NCBI GenBank assembly: GCA_035638075.1
Contig: DASRAU010000004.1
Location: forward strand, 62,001 to 126,000
Source of the DNA: DASRAU01 sp035638075
GTDB lineage: Bacteria; Acidobacteriota; Polarisedimenticolia; Gp22-AA2
DNA: 64,000 bases
Direction of reading: 5' to 3'
Positions 17,519 to 26,232 of this stretch are shown piece after piece; position 1 is the first letter of the stretch, and the number at the start of each line of letters is the position of its first letter. The translations under genes and the position numbers were made by a program. The notes under the pieces are model-generated. The model ran no database searches and was not told where the DNA came from. It worked only from the letters and a program-made list of their open reading frames with translations.

Positions 17519-18289
17519 CTAGAAGCTCTGCTGCCCCAGCGCGAAGCCGTTGAAGGTCTGCGACACCGCCACGTCGCCCGGCAGGTCGACCTTGAAGCGG
17601 CTCTCCGCCACGTCCACGTTGGACTGCATCCCCTCGAAGGTGAGGAGGGTCGTGTCGCCGTCCGACTCGACGTATTGCAGCTGCCGCGGCAGGAAGGTGG
17701 TGTCGTCCACCCAGATTTTCATCTCCGAGACGCGGTCGCGGACGGTGCGCTTGCGCGGCGTCAGCCGGAGCAGGTGCGTGCCTTTCACGTCGCTCTGCGG
17801 CGCCAGGCTGAAGTCGTAGTACTGGGCCAGGTCGCCGATCTTCTGCCCCACCCCGAGGAAGCGGAACAGGCGCTTGCCGACGAACTTCTTGATCGGCACC
17901 TCCTCGGCGCGCTTGAGGGCCGGGTAATAGGCGGTGTAGAGGTCCTCGGTGATGACGAAGACCTTGTGCTCCGGCTCGTTGTACTCCCAGCGCACCCGGT
18001 TCGGGCGGGCGTAGAAGAACTCCCCTTTCGAGACCACCGGCTTGGCCAGGAGATTCAGCTCCTTGCGCTCGGTGAACGTGGCGACGAGCGTCGTGGTCTC
18101 CTGCTGCCGCTTGTCCCACTGTTCCAGGATGCGCGCCAGCATCGGATCCTTCACGGCGGCCGGCGGCGACCCGGGGTCGGCGTCCTCGCCGGCCGGGGCC
18201 GGGGCGGCGCTCGGCGGCAGGGCGGCGGCGCTCAGGAACAGAAGGACGGCGGCCATCGCCATCCGGAGCTTCTTTTCGGGCACGCGCAT
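17519..18289 (-). CDS. LolA-like outer-membrane lipoprotein carrier protein
   Basis: A 256-residue periplasmic protein with a signal peptide (KLRMAMAAVLLFLSAAALPP). The body has the LolA pattern: a TTTLVATFTERKELNLLAKP strand pair, SKGEFFYARPNRVRWEY, the Tyr-rich VITEDLYTAYYPAL segment, and late strands KIWVDDTTFLPRQLQYVES and NVDVAESRFKVDLPGDV. LolA ferries lipoproteins through the periplasm; many Acidobacteriota carry several LolA-like paralogues, so it may serve another ligand. The gene has its own consensus promoter (18317-18345). Confidence 0.85.
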   Translation of the reverse strand: MRVPEKKLRMAMAAVLLFLSAAALPPSAAPAPAGEDADPGSPPAAVKDPMLARILEQWDKRQQETTTLVATFTERKELNLLAKPVVSKGEFFYARPNRVRWEYNEPEHKVFVITEDLYTAYYPALKRAEEVPIKKFVGKRLFRFLGVGQKIGDLAQYYDFSLAPQSDVKGTHLLRLTPRKRTVRDRVSEMKIWVDDTTFLPRQLQYVESDGDTTLLTFEGMQSNVDVAESRFKVDLPGDVAVSQTFNGFALGQQSF

Positions 18290-18316
18290 CGGCAGGCTCT
18301 CTCCTCGGGGCCGGTG

Positions 18317-18345
18317 AATTTAACAGACGCGGATCGGTCGGTCAA
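18317..18345 (-). promoter_or_regulatory. Promoter of the LolA-like gene
   Basis: On the minus strand TTGACC (18345-18340), 17 bases, TAAATT (18322-18317). The start codon is 28 bases further on. Confidence 0.65.
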
Positions 18346-18398
18346 GGATTCGGGGCCGCCGCCCGCGCCCCGTTTGACAGCGGCGCTCGGCTGCCTCG

Positions 18399-18974
18399 AT
18401 GATGGACGCCGCCATGGCCGCCGTCAAACGTTTCGCTGATGTTGCGGAAAAGCGTCCCTCGAGGTGGCGCTGGGCCGCCTTTGCCGCTCTCCTGCTGCTC
18501 CTCGCGCTGCCGGCACCGGGCGGCCGCGCCGTCGCCGACACCACCGGGGAGATGCTTCTCGGCCGCACCGAGGCGGCGACGATCCTCGACATCTCGCCCG
18601 AATGGCGGCGCGGGTACGACGAGTACCAGCCGGCACGGGAGGACGTCGCCGTCGTGAAGCAGGCTCCGCCGGGCTCTCACGTCATCGTTTACTTCGGATC
18701 CTGGTGCAGCGACAGCCGGCTCGGCGTGCCGCACTTCCTGAAGACCATCGACGCGGCACAGGCGCCGAACCTGAGGGTGCGCTACCTGGCGGTGGACCGT
18801 TCCAAGAAGGAGCCGGCCCGCTCCCTCGAAGGAGTCGGACTGGAGCTCGTCCCGACCTATGTCCTGTCGATCCACGGAAGGGAAATCGGACGCATCGTCG
18901 AGACGCCGGCGACCACGATCGAGCACGACCTGGCCCTGCTTCTGCAGAAAGCGACCTCAAGCCCGGCCTCTTGA
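18399..18974 (+). CDS. Membrane-anchored thioredoxin-like protein with a single active-site Cys
   Basis: A 191-residue protein: N-terminal anchor or signal (RWAAFAALLLLLALPAPGG), then a thioredoxin fold with HVIVYFGSWCSDSRLGVPHF. The usual CxxC is replaced by CSDS, so classical dithiol chemistry is unlikely; the family (thioredoxin-like, WCxDS type) may act as a monothiol or peroxiredoxin-like protein. VGLELVPTYVL holds the cis-Pro. Three in-frame ATGs exist (18399, 18402, 18414), none with a Shine-Dalgarno; TTGACA at 18374-18379 is the only promoter-like element, and it would favour 18414. The stop overlaps the permease start as TTGA. Confidence 0.7.
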   Translation: MMDAAMAAVKRFADVAEKRPSRWRWAAFAALLLLLALPAPGGRAVADTTGEMLLGRTEAATILDISPEWRRGYDEYQPAREDVAVVKQAPPGSHVIVYFGSWCSDSRLGVPHFLKTIDAAQAPNLRVRYLAVDRSKKEPARSLEGVGLELVPTYVLSIHGREIGRIVETPATTIEHDLALLLQKATSSPAS

Positions 18975-19888
18975 TCGGCTATCTCTTCCGTCGCGCCCTG
19001 CTCGCGCTGCCGCTCGCCCTCGGCGCCGCCACCGTCGTCTTCCTGTTCCTCCACCTCGTTCCTGGCGACCCGGTGCAGGCGATGCTCGGTCCGGCGGCGC
19101 GCGACAGCGATCTCGCGGCGCTGAGGACCAGGCTCGGTCTCGACCGTCCTCTCGGCCTGCAGTACGTCGACTACCTGCGCGGCATCGCCCACGGCGACCT
19201 GGGGACCTCCCTGCACTACGGCGACCCGGTCGGCGGCCTTCTGGCCGAGCGCCTGCCCCTGACCGCGGCGCTCGCCGGCGTCACCGTGCTGTTCGCTCTC
19301 CTGCTCAGCCTGCCGGCCGGGATCGCAGCGGGACTGCGCCCCGGGAGCGGACTCGATCGCCTGCTCGGCGCCGCGTCCTCGACCGCAATGGCCCTTCCGA
19401 GCTTCTGGCTCGGACCCACGCTGCTCCTGGCTTTCGCGGTCGGCCTGCGCTGGCTGCCGGTCTCCGGAGCGGATGTTCCCGAGGCGATCCTCCTTCCCGC
19501 GGTCACGCTTGCGCTGCCGATGGCGGCGCTCCTGTCGCGCCTCCTGGCGGTCGCGCTCCGGCAGGAGATCGGCCGGCCCTACGTCCTCTCCGCCCGGGCC
19601 CGCGGACACGGCCGGGATGCCGCCGCGGTGCGACACGCGCTGCGCAATGCCGCAGGGCCGATGCTCACCGCGCTCGGACTGCAGCTCGGGTCGCTTCTCA
19701 CCGGCGCCGTGATCACCGAGACGATCTTCGCCTGGCCCGGGATCGGCCGGCTCCTGGTGCGGGGCATCTCCTATCGCGACTACCCGCTCGTGCAGGGGTG
19801 CATCCTGCTCTTCGCAGTCCTGTACCTGCTGGCCAACCTGGCGTGCGACCTGGGCCGGGCGGCGCTGGATCCGAGGGTGGCCGCCTGA
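18971..19888 (+). CDS. DppB-type ABC transporter permease
   Basis: Inner-membrane subunit of a peptide/nickel-type importer. About 305 residues and six transmembrane segments. The N-terminal block FLFLHLVPGDPVQAMLG is the DppB/OppB signature, and the EAA loop reads YVLSARARGHGRDAAAVRHA, followed by TETIFAWPGIGRL. The start is TTG at 18971, overlapping the thioredoxin-like gene as TTGA; the family N-terminus begins right there and no other start is near. No ATPase or binding-protein gene is adjacent, so partners must be encoded elsewhere. Confidence 0.88.
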   Translation: MIGYLFRRALLALPLALGAATVVFLFLHLVPGDPVQAMLGPAARDSDLAALRTRLGLDRPLGLQYVDYLRGIAHGDLGTSLHYGDPVGGLLAERLPLTAALAGVTVLFALLLSLPAGIAAGLRPGSGLDRLLGAASSTAMALPSFWLGPTLLLAFAVGLRWLPVSGADVPEAILLPAVTLALPMAALLSRLLAVALRQEIGRPYVLSARARGHGRDAAAVRHALRNAAGPMLTALGLQLGSLLTGAVITETIFAWPGIGRLLVRGISYRDYPLVQGCILLFAVLYLLANLACDLGRAALDPRVAA

Positions 19889-20703
19889 ACCGGGACGCGT
19901 GGCGCCGACCCGCGCTCCTGGCCGGTGTCGTGACGCTCCTGCTCCTGAGCCTCGCCGGACTCGCGGCGCCGTGGATCGCGCCGCACTCCCCCGCCGCGCA
20001 GGACCTGACGCGGCGGATCGAGCGTCCGACCGCGGAGCATCCCCTGGGACGCGACGACCTGGGACGCGACGTGCTGTCGCGCCTCCTGTACGGAGCCCGG
20101 ACGTCGCTGCCGGTGGCGCTCGCGGTCGTCGGCCTTTCAGCCCTCGCCGGGACGCTCGTCGGAGGCGTGGCCGGAGCAGCGGGGGGCGCGGTGGATGCGT
20201 TTCTCGTGGCCCTGATGGATCTCCTGCTCGCATTCCCCGGGATGCTCCTGGCGATCGGTCTCATCGCCGTGCGCGGCCCGGGGATCGGCAGCCTCGTCGC
20301 CGCGCTCACGCTCCTCGGCTGGGTCGGCTTCGCGCGGCTGGCGCGCGGCGAGACCCAGCGCCTCGTCCGCCGGCCCTTCGTGGCGGCGGCGCGCGCCGGC
20401 GGGGCCGGGCCCTGGCGCGTGCTGGGTCGTCACCTGCTGCCGCATCTCGCCGCTCCGGCGGCGGTCCAGGCGGCCTTCGCGCTCGGCGGCGTCATCGTCG
20501 CCGAAGCGGGGCTCTCTTTCCTCGGTCTCGGCATCCCGCCGCCGGCGGCCACCTGGGGCGGCATGCTGCGCGAAGGGACCCAGCACCTCCTCGACGCGCC
20601 GCGCCTGACGATCTGGCCGGGGGCGGTGCTGGCGCTCACTCTCCTTGCGGCTCAATGGCTCGGCGAAGGTCTCGGAGGGGACGAGACCCCGGTCCGGCCG
20701 TGA
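19885..20703 (+). CDS. DppC-type ABC transporter permease
   Basis: Second membrane subunit of the importer, about 272 residues. Signatures: PLGRDDLGRDVLSRLLYGAR (the conserved DxxGRDxxSR block), an EAA loop VAAARAGGAGPWRVLGRHLL, and GLSFLGLGIPPPAATWG. The N-terminus has no ATG, GTG or TTG before its first membrane helix except an internal GTG (19930) that would cut it; a CTG at 19885, overlapping the dppB-type stop as CTGA and preceded by GAGGGTGG, is the most sensible start. This is a second CTGA case besides hldA. Confidence 0.87.
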   Translation: MNRDAWRRPALLAGVVTLLLLSLAGLAAPWIAPHSPAAQDLTRRIERPTAEHPLGRDDLGRDVLSRLLYGARTSLPVALAVVGLSALAGTLVGGVAGAAGGAVDAFLVALMDLLLAFPGMLLAIGLIAVRGPGIGSLVAALTLLGWVGFARLARGETQRLVRRPFVAAARAGGAGPWRVLGRHLLPHLAAPAAVQAAFALGGVIVAEAGLSFLGLGIPPPAATWGGMLREGTQHLLDAPRLTIWPGAVLALTLLAAQWLGEGLGGDETPVRP

Positions 20704-20724
20704 GCGCCGGGCACGGGGCGGGCT

Positions 20725-21828
20725 TCAGGCGGCGCGTTCGCCGCGGGCGAGCAGATCCTCGAGCACGCGGTCGTGGATGCGCTCCCACTCGTCCTGGGGG
20801 ATCGTCAGGAAGATCTCGACCACGCGAGGATCGAACTGCCGCCCGCTGTACTTCTCGATCTCGGCGCGGGCCGCCGCGTACGGAAGCGCCTTGCGGTATG
20901 GCCGGTCGGAGGTCATGGCGTCGAGGGTGTCCACCACCGCGAAGATGCGGGCGCCGAGCGGGATCTCCTCACCCTTCAGGCGCGCCGGGTAGCCCTTCCC
21001 GTCCCAGCGCTCCTGGTGGCACAGGACGATCGGGACCGCCCCCTCGAGGAAGCCGATGCCGCGCAGGATGCGCGCGCCGATCTCGGGATGCCGGCGCATC
21101 TCCTTCCATTCCTCGGACGTGAGCTTCCCGGGCTTCCTCAGGATGGCGTCGGGGATGCCGATCTTGCCGACGTCGTGCAGGAGCGCCCCGCGGTAAATGT
21201 GGGTGAGGTCGGGCTCGTCCAGCCCCATCCGCCGCGCCACCGCCACGGTGTAGGCGCCGACGCGCGCCGAATGGCCGAGCGTCTCGGCGTCGCGTGCGTC
21301 GAGCGCGGTCGCGAGCGCCTCGAGCGTCACCTGGTACGAGGCGTCGAGCCGGCGGAACAGCGCTTCGATCTCCGCCGTCTTGCGCCGCAGCTCCGCGGTG
21401 CGCTCCTCGACGCGCGCCTCGAGCCGCTCGTGGTGCTCGCGGTTCTCGCGCACGAGACGCTGCTTCTCGAGGACGCGCTCGACCGTGAGCCGCACCTGCG
21501 CCAGCAGGAACGGCTTCGTCAGGTAGTCGCTCGCGCCCATCCGGATCGCTTCCAGCGCGGTGTCGAGATCGTGCAGCCCGGTGAGCAGGATCACGCCGGT
21601 GTCCGGAGCGAAGCCGCGCATTTCGCGCAGGAGACCGACGCCGTCGAGCCGCGGCATGTCCACGTCGCTGACCAAAAGGTCGAATGGGCGGGCTCTCAGG
21701 AGATCGAGGGCCGCGCGACCGTCGCCGGCGGTCTCGCAGCGGTAGCCCCACTCGGCGAGTCCTTCGGCGAGGACGTCGCGGATGGCCGGATCGTCGTCCA
21801 CCACCAGGATGTCGATGGAACCGTCCAC
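20725..21828 (-). CDS. Response regulator with HD-GYP phosphodiesterase output
   Basis: Two-component regulator predicted to hydrolyse cyclic di-GMP. 367 residues. Receiver domain (about 5-120) with the phosphorylated Asp in LLVSDVDMPRLDG, Thr in VILLTGLHD and Lys in DYLTKPF. A coiled coil (about 125-165) leads to the HD-GYP domain: LLHDVGKIGIPD, HPEIGARIL, CHQERWDGKGYP and DTLDAMTSDRPYR, keeping the metal ligands and the GYP motif, with Cys where the first His of the HHE pair is usual. The GTG at 21828 is preceded by GGGGAG; it has its own consensus promoter. Confidence 0.9.
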   Translation of the reverse strand: MDGSIDILVVDDDPAIRDVLAEGLAEWGYRCETAGDGRAALDLLRARPFDLLVSDVDMPRLDGVGLLREMRGFAPDTGVILLTGLHDLDTALEAIRMGASDYLTKPFLLAQVRLTVERVLEKQRLVRENREHHERLEARVEERTAELRRKTAEIEALFRRLDASYQVTLEALATALDARDAETLGHSARVGAYTVAVARRMGLDEPDLTHIYRGALLHDVGKIGIPDAILRKPGKLTSEEWKEMRRHPEIGARILRGIGFLEGAVPIVLCHQERWDGKGYPARLKGEEIPLGARIFAVVDTLDAMTSDRPYRKALPYAAARAEIEKYSGRQFDPRVVEIFLTIPQDEWERIHDRVLEDLLARGERAA

Positions 21829-21877
21829 GCGCGCTCCCCGGGCCGCGGGTCGGTCTTCGCCGCGTCCACCGGGGATC

Positions 21878-21905
21878 AATCTACGTTCCGGACGTGTCCT
21901 GTCAA
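21878..21905 (-). promoter_or_regulatory. Promoter of the HD-GYP response regulator
   Basis: Minus-strand TTGACA (21905-21900), 16-base spacer, TAGATT (21883-21878), about 50 bases before the GTG start. Confidence 0.7.
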
Positions 21906-21906
21906 C

Positions 21907-21950
21907 GCTTTCGGACCACCCGGCGCCGCGCAGTGCGATCCTCCGAAAGC
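21907..21950. repeat. 9-bp inverted repeat between polA and the HD-GYP gene
   Basis: GCTTTCGGA (21907-21915) and TCCGAAAGC (21942-21950) with a 26-base loop. It abuts the -35 of the downstream promoter and lies just after the polA stop; it could be an operator or part of the polA 3' end. No T tract follows. Confidence 0.5.
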
Positions 21951-21967
21951 CGCACCCCGCGCCGATT

Positions 21968-24682
21968 TCATTCCTTGGAGCGGCCGGCGGCGTCCTTCAG
22001 GTCGAGCCAGTTCGGACCCCGCCTCACCTCGGCCAGGAGCGGCACCGCCAGCGGGTGCGCCCCTTCCATCACTTCGCGCACCAGGGCCGACACGGCATCG
22101 GCCTCCTCTTCAGGGGCTTCGAGCACCAGCTCGTCGTGGACCTGCAGGAGCATGCGGGCGCGCCGGCCGTCCTCCTTCAAGCGGCTGGCCAGCACGATCA
22201 TCGCCTTCTTGATGAGATCGGCCGCCGTCCCCTGGATCGCCGTGTTGACCGCGGCGCGGATCGCCTGCTGCCGGGCGTTGCGGTCGCCCCCGCGGATTTC
22301 AGGGAAGTAACGGACGCGCCCCAGGAGCGTGCGGACCCGGCCCTCCCCTTCCGCCGAGGCGATGCTGGCGTCGATGTAGGCCTTCACCTTCGGGAAGCGC
22401 GCGAAGTACTCGGCGATGAACTGTTCCGCCTGCTTGACGGTCACCCCCTGGTCGCGCGCCAGCCGCTGCGGACCCATGCCATAGATGATTCCGAAATTGA
22501 CCGCCTTGGCGCGATAGCGCATGTCGGAGGTCACGAGCCCGGGCAGCACACCGAACAGGATGGCGGCGGTGCGGCGATGGACATCCTCGCCCGATCGGAA
22601 CGCCTCCAGCAGTCCCGGGTCGCCGCTGAGATGCGCCAGGATGCGCAGCTCGATCTGCGAGTAGTCCGCGGACAAAAGCGTCCATCCCGGGTCGGTGACG
22701 AAGGCGCGCCGGATCTGCCGCCCCAGTTCGGTCCGGATCGGGATGTTCTGGAGATTGGGGTCGCTGCTGCTGAGCCGGCCGGTCGCCGCCACCGCCTGGT
22801 TGAAGGACGTGTGCACCCGGCCGGTGCGCGGCAGGACGAGCAACGGCAGCGCGTCCACGTAGGTCGACTTCAGTTTCTGGATCCCGCGGTACTCGAGGAG
22901 CTTCTTCGGGAGCTCGTGGCGCTCCGCCAGCTCCTCGAGCACCTCGCTGTCGGTGGACCAGGCGCCGGTCTTGCGGGTCTTGCGGCCCGGGGCGAGCTTG
23001 AGCGTCTCGAAGAGGATCTCGCCGAGCTGGCGCGGCGAGTTGATGTTGAACTCCTTCCCCGCCAGCGCATGGATCTCAGAGGTCAAGCGCCGCAGCGTCG
23101 CGTCCCAGTCCGCCGACAGCGCCTGGAGGAACGGGACGTCGATGCGCACCCCCGTCATCTCCATCTCCGCCAGCACCTCGAGGAGCGGCAGCTCCAGGTC
23201 CATGAGCAGCGGCAGGAGCCCGTCCTCCTCGAGGGCGCGATGCAGGGCCGGGACGAGGCGCGCGACCGCGGCCGCCCTCCCCCCCGCCGTGGTGGCGACG
23301 CGGCCGACGTCGGAGTCGGCCGCGGCGACGGCGCGCGCCCCTTCGCCGAGCAGGTGCGGCCAGGTCGGGACCTCCATGCCGGCCAGCTCCCGGGCGACGA
23401 CCTCGAGATCGTGCCCGCGCCGCTCCGGATTGAGCAGGTAGGAAGCGAGCATCGTGTCGAAGCCGAAGCGCGGCTTCACGACACCGCAGCGCCGCATGAG
23501 GATGAGGTCCCCCTTCACATCGTGCCCGGCGAGGCGCACGCCCGGTCGCAGGAGGAGCGGCTCGAGCGCGTTCAGGACCTTCTCCGGCGGGCACTCGGGC
23601 GGCGCGGCCAGGCCGCGGTGGGCCACCGGCAGGTAGGCGGCCGGCCCCGAGGGCGAGGCGACGGCGATCCCGACGGCATTCGCCCGCATCGGGTCGATGG
23701 CGTCGCGCACGATGCCGAAGCCGATCTCCGCCGCCCAGGCCACCGACTGCACCGCCGCGGCGATCTGCTCCGGCGTCACGACGACGGCGGTCTCGGCTTC
23801 GACCACCATGGACGCCTGCGGCAGCTCGCGCAGGAAGCCGCCGAACTCCAGCTCGGTGTACAGCTCGCGCGCCGCGGCGACGTCCGGCGGCCCCAGCGCC
23901 AGCGCCTCCACCGCGACCTCGAGCGGCGCGTCGCAGCGGATGGTCGCCAGCTCCTTTCCCAGCCTCGCGGCGTCGACGTGGGCGAGGAGCGGCTCGCGGT
24001 AGCGCCGGCTCTCGACCTGCTCCGCCCCGGCGATCAGCGCTTCGAGATTCCCGAAGCGGCGGATGAGGTCCTTCGCCCCCTTGTCGCCGATCCCCGGAAC
24101 GCCCGGAATGTTGTCGGTCGGGTCGCCCCACAGCGCCAGCACGTCGGGGACCTGGTCGGGGCGGACGCCGAACACCCGCTCGACGTCCGCCGCGTCATAG
24201 AAGGCATCGCGCGTCGGGTGGTAGTAGGAGATCCGCTCGCCGACGAGCTGCAGGAGATCCTTGTCGGACGACACGATGACGGCGTGCATCCCCGCGTCGC
24301 GCCCCCGCCGCGCCAGCGTGCCGATGATGTCGTCCGCCTCCCAGCCCGGCAGCTCGAACGTCGGCACGCGCAGCGCCTCGAGGACCCGCTTGACGTAGGG
24401 AATCTGCACCACCAGGTCGTCGGGGGCCGGCGGCCGGTGGGACTTGTAGTCGGCGAACTGCTCGTGGCGGAAGGTCGGGTCGGGCGTGTCGAAGAGAACC
24501 GCGAGATGGCGCGGCTGGAAGTCGTTCAGCAGCTTCCGCAACATCCCGGTGAAACCGTAGGTCGCGTTGGTCGGCAACCCGCGGCTGTTCCTCAGCTCCC
24601 GGATGGCGTGGAACGCCCGGTAGAGGTTGTTGCTGCCGTCGATGAGGTAGAGGGCGTTGGCCGGATCGGGTCGCACCGCCAT
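21968..24682 (-). CDS. polA: DNA polymerase I
   Basis: Repair and Okazaki-fragment polymerase, 904 residues. The 5'-nuclease domain (1-290) has LYLIDGSNNLYRAFHAI, WEADDIIGTLA and GDPTDNIPGVPGIGDKGAK. The polymerase domain has motif A LLSADYSQIELRILAHLSG, motif B RYRAKAVNFGIIYGM and motif C LLQVHDELVLEAP, all intact. The middle 3'-5' exonuclease domain looks inactive: the ExoI DxE block reads AAE, ExoII keeps its Asp (GHDVKGD), and the ExoIII Tyr-Asp site is lost. So nick translation is expected, proofreading is not. It starts 44 bases after glyA, probably in one transcript. Confidence 0.97.
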   Translation of the reverse strand: MAVRPDPANALYLIDGSNNLYRAFHAIRELRNSRGLPTNATYGFTGMLRKLLNDFQPRHLAVLFDTPDPTFRHEQFADYKSHRPPAPDDLVVQIPYVKRVLEALRVPTFELPGWEADDIIGTLARRGRDAGMHAVIVSSDKDLLQLVGERISYYHPTRDAFYDAADVERVFGVRPDQVPDVLALWGDPTDNIPGVPGIGDKGAKDLIRRFGNLEALIAGAEQVESRRYREPLLAHVDAARLGKELATIRCDAPLEVAVEALALGPPDVAAARELYTELEFGGFLRELPQASMVVEAETAVVVTPEQIAAAVQSVAWAAEIGFGIVRDAIDPMRANAVGIAVASPSGPAAYLPVAHRGLAAPPECPPEKVLNALEPLLLRPGVRLAGHDVKGDLILMRRCGVVKPRFGFDTMLASYLLNPERRGHDLEVVARELAGMEVPTWPHLLGEGARAVAAADSDVGRVATTAGGRAAAVARLVPALHRALEEDGLLPLLMDLELPLLEVLAEMEMTGVRIDVPFLQALSADWDATLRRLTSEIHALAGKEFNINSPRQLGEILFETLKLAPGRKTRKTGAWSTDSEVLEELAERHELPKKLLEYRGIQKLKSTYVDALPLLVLPRTGRVHTSFNQAVAATGRLSSSDPNLQNIPIRTELGRQIRRAFVTDPGWTLLSADYSQIELRILAHLSGDPGLLEAFRSGEDVHRRTAAILFGVLPGLVTSDMRYRAKAVNFGIIYGMGPQRLARDQGVTVKQAEQFIAEYFARFPKVKAYIDASIASAEGEGRVRTLLGRVRYFPEIRGGDRNARQQAIRAAVNTAIQGTAADLIKKAMIVLASRLKEDGRRARMLLQVHDELVLEAPEEEADAVSALVREVMEGAHPLAVPLLAEVRRGPNWLDLKDAAGRSKE

Positions 24683-24726
24683 CCCGCGTCCTCAGGCCGG
24701 AGACACGAGCGCGGCGCGGCCCGGGA

Positions 24727-26013
24727 TCAGGCGGTCCTCGGGGGCGCCGCGGGGCGCGCCCCCGGGCGGCGCAGCCAGGAGTAGAGCGGGAACGCCCGGA
24801 CGAGGTCGCGCACCCGCGCGCGGATCGAATCATCCTTCGACGCGTTCTCGTCGCCGTCGATGGCTTCGAGGATGAGCGCGGCGATGCGGCGCATCTCGTC
24901 GCCTCCCATGCCGCGTGTGGTCACGGCCGGCGTGCCGAGCCTGACGCCGCTCGCGATCATCGGCTTCTCCGGGTCGAAAGGGATGGCGTTCTTGTTGAGG
25001 GAAATCCCCAGCCGCTCGAGCCGCTGCTCGACCCCTTTGCCCGTCAGCCGGCGGGCGCGCAGGTCGACGAGGAACAGATGGTTGTCGGTGCCGCCGGAGA
25101 CGATGCGCAGCCCGCCCTCCTGCAGGGCGGCCGCAAGGATGGAAGCGTTCTCCACGGTGCGGCGCTGGTCACGGCGGAACGGCTCCTGCAGCGCCTCGTG
25201 GAGAGCGACCGCCTTGGCGGCGATGACGTTCATGAGGGGCCCGCCCTGCGTCCCGGGGAAGACCGCGGAGTCGATCGCCTTGGCGTACTGCTCGCGGCAG
25301 ACGATGAGCGCGCCGCGCGGCCCGCGCAGCGTCTTGTGGGTCGTCGTGGTCATGACGTCGACGTGCGGAATCGGGCTCGGGTGGACGCCGGCGGCCACCA
25401 GCCCCGCCACGTGGGCGGCGTCGGCCATCAGCAGCGCGCCGACCTCGTCGGCGATCGCCCGGAAGCGCGCGTAGTCGATGACTCGCGAATAGGCGCTGGC
25501 CCCGGCGATGATCATCCGCGGCCGGTGCTCGCGCGCCAGCCGGGCCACCACGTCGTAGTCGATCCTCTCGGTCTCCCGGTCCACCTGGTAGCCGATGCAG
25601 TTGAAATAGCGTCCGGAGAAATTGAGCGGGTGGCCGTGGGTGAGATGACCGCCGTGCGCCAGGTCCATGCCCAGGACCGTGTCGCCCGGCTTGAGCAGCG
25701 CCACGTACACCGCCATGTTCGCCTGCGCGCCCGAGTGCGCCTGCACGTTGGCATGCTCGCCGCCGAAGAGCTTCAGCGTGCGCGCAACGGCCAGGCGCTC
25801 CACCGTGTCGGCGTTCTCGCACCCGCCGTAGTACCTCCGCCCGGGGTAGCCCTCGGCATACTTGTTGGTGAGGACCGACGCCATCGCCTCGATGACGGCG
25901 CGGGAGACGAAATTCTCGGAGGCGATGAGGACGAGCGTCTCGTCCTGGCGTGCCACCTCGGCGTCGACGGCCGCGGCGATTTCGGGATCGGCTTCGTGCA
26001 GTGGGGCGAGCAA
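24727..26013 (-). CDS. glyA: Serine hydroxymethyltransferase
   Basis: PLP enzyme interconverting serine and glycine with tetrahydrofolate. 428 residues, full length. Blocks: TLVLIASENFVSRAVIEA, YPGRRYYGGCENADTVE, the PLP-Lys site MTTTTHKTLRGPRGALIV and the substrate Arg region ASGVRLGTPAVTTRGMG. The start is TTG at 26013, preceded by GGAGGAGA at seven bases, with no ATG nearby. It is followed by polA and is divergent from clpB; the 271-base gap holds the clpB promoter and a 7-bp inverted repeat but no glycine riboswitch that I can see. Confidence 0.97.
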   Translation of the reverse strand: MLAPLHEADPEIAAAVDAEVARQDETLVLIASENFVSRAVIEAMASVLTNKYAEGYPGRRYYGGCENADTVERLAVARTLKLFGGEHANVQAHSGAQANMAVYVALLKPGDTVLGMDLAHGGHLTHGHPLNFSGRYFNCIGYQVDRETERIDYDVVARLAREHRPRMIIAGASAYSRVIDYARFRAIADEVGALLMADAAHVAGLVAAGVHPSPIPHVDVMTTTTHKTLRGPRGALIVCREQYAKAIDSAVFPGTQGGPLMNVIAAKAVALHEALQEPFRRDQRRTVENASILAAALQEGGLRIVSGGTDNHLFLVDLRARRLTGKGVEQRLERLGISLNKNAIPFDPEKPMIASGVRLGTPAVTTRGMGGDEMRRIAALILEAIDGDENASKDDSIRARVRDLVRAFPLYSWLRRPGARPAAPPRTA

Positions 26014-26107
26014 ACTGGTCTCCTCCAGGAAGGGCGCGATGATATGACAACGCGAGGAGACAGTCGCAACGAAATGGCTTCTCCCGTGCTTCCCGGGAGG
26101 CAGGGCT

Positions 26108-26135
26108 CACGGCCTATTCAGCTGGATTGGCCGTG
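26108..26135. repeat. Inverted repeat in the glyA-clpB intergenic region
   Basis: CACGGCC (26108-26114) and GGCCGTG (26129-26135) with a 14-base loop. Function unknown; it lies on the glyA side of the gap. Confidence 0.35.
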
Positions 26136-26211
26136 CTCATCCGTGGAGTCCTTGAACCGGGCCGGAGTGGGCCGTTTCGGCGAACTAAGTCTTTATTTTC
26201 AGCAACTAAAA

Positions 26212-26232
26212 CTTGACATACTCACACTCAAT
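26212..26232. promoter_or_regulatory. HAIR-like element (possible HspR operator) at clpB
   Basis: CTTGACA (26212-26218), seven bases, ACTCAAT (26226-26232). The HAIR consensus is CTTGAGT-N7-ACTCAAG; 11 of 14 bases agree. It covers the -35 and most of the spacer of the clpB promoter, the position expected for a repressor. The match is imperfect and no hspR gene is in view. Confidence 0.5.

Noticed and set aside
21782..24784. A 1000-codon open frame on the plus strand opposite polA
   Set aside because: It is antisense to a gene with all polymerase motifs, is rich in Arg, Gln, His and Asp as expected of antisense GC-rich codons, and matches no domain.
26014..26211. Glycine riboswitch upstream of glyA
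   Set aside because: I looked for the conserved glycine-aptamer blocks on the minus strand and saw none; only a short inverted repeat is present.
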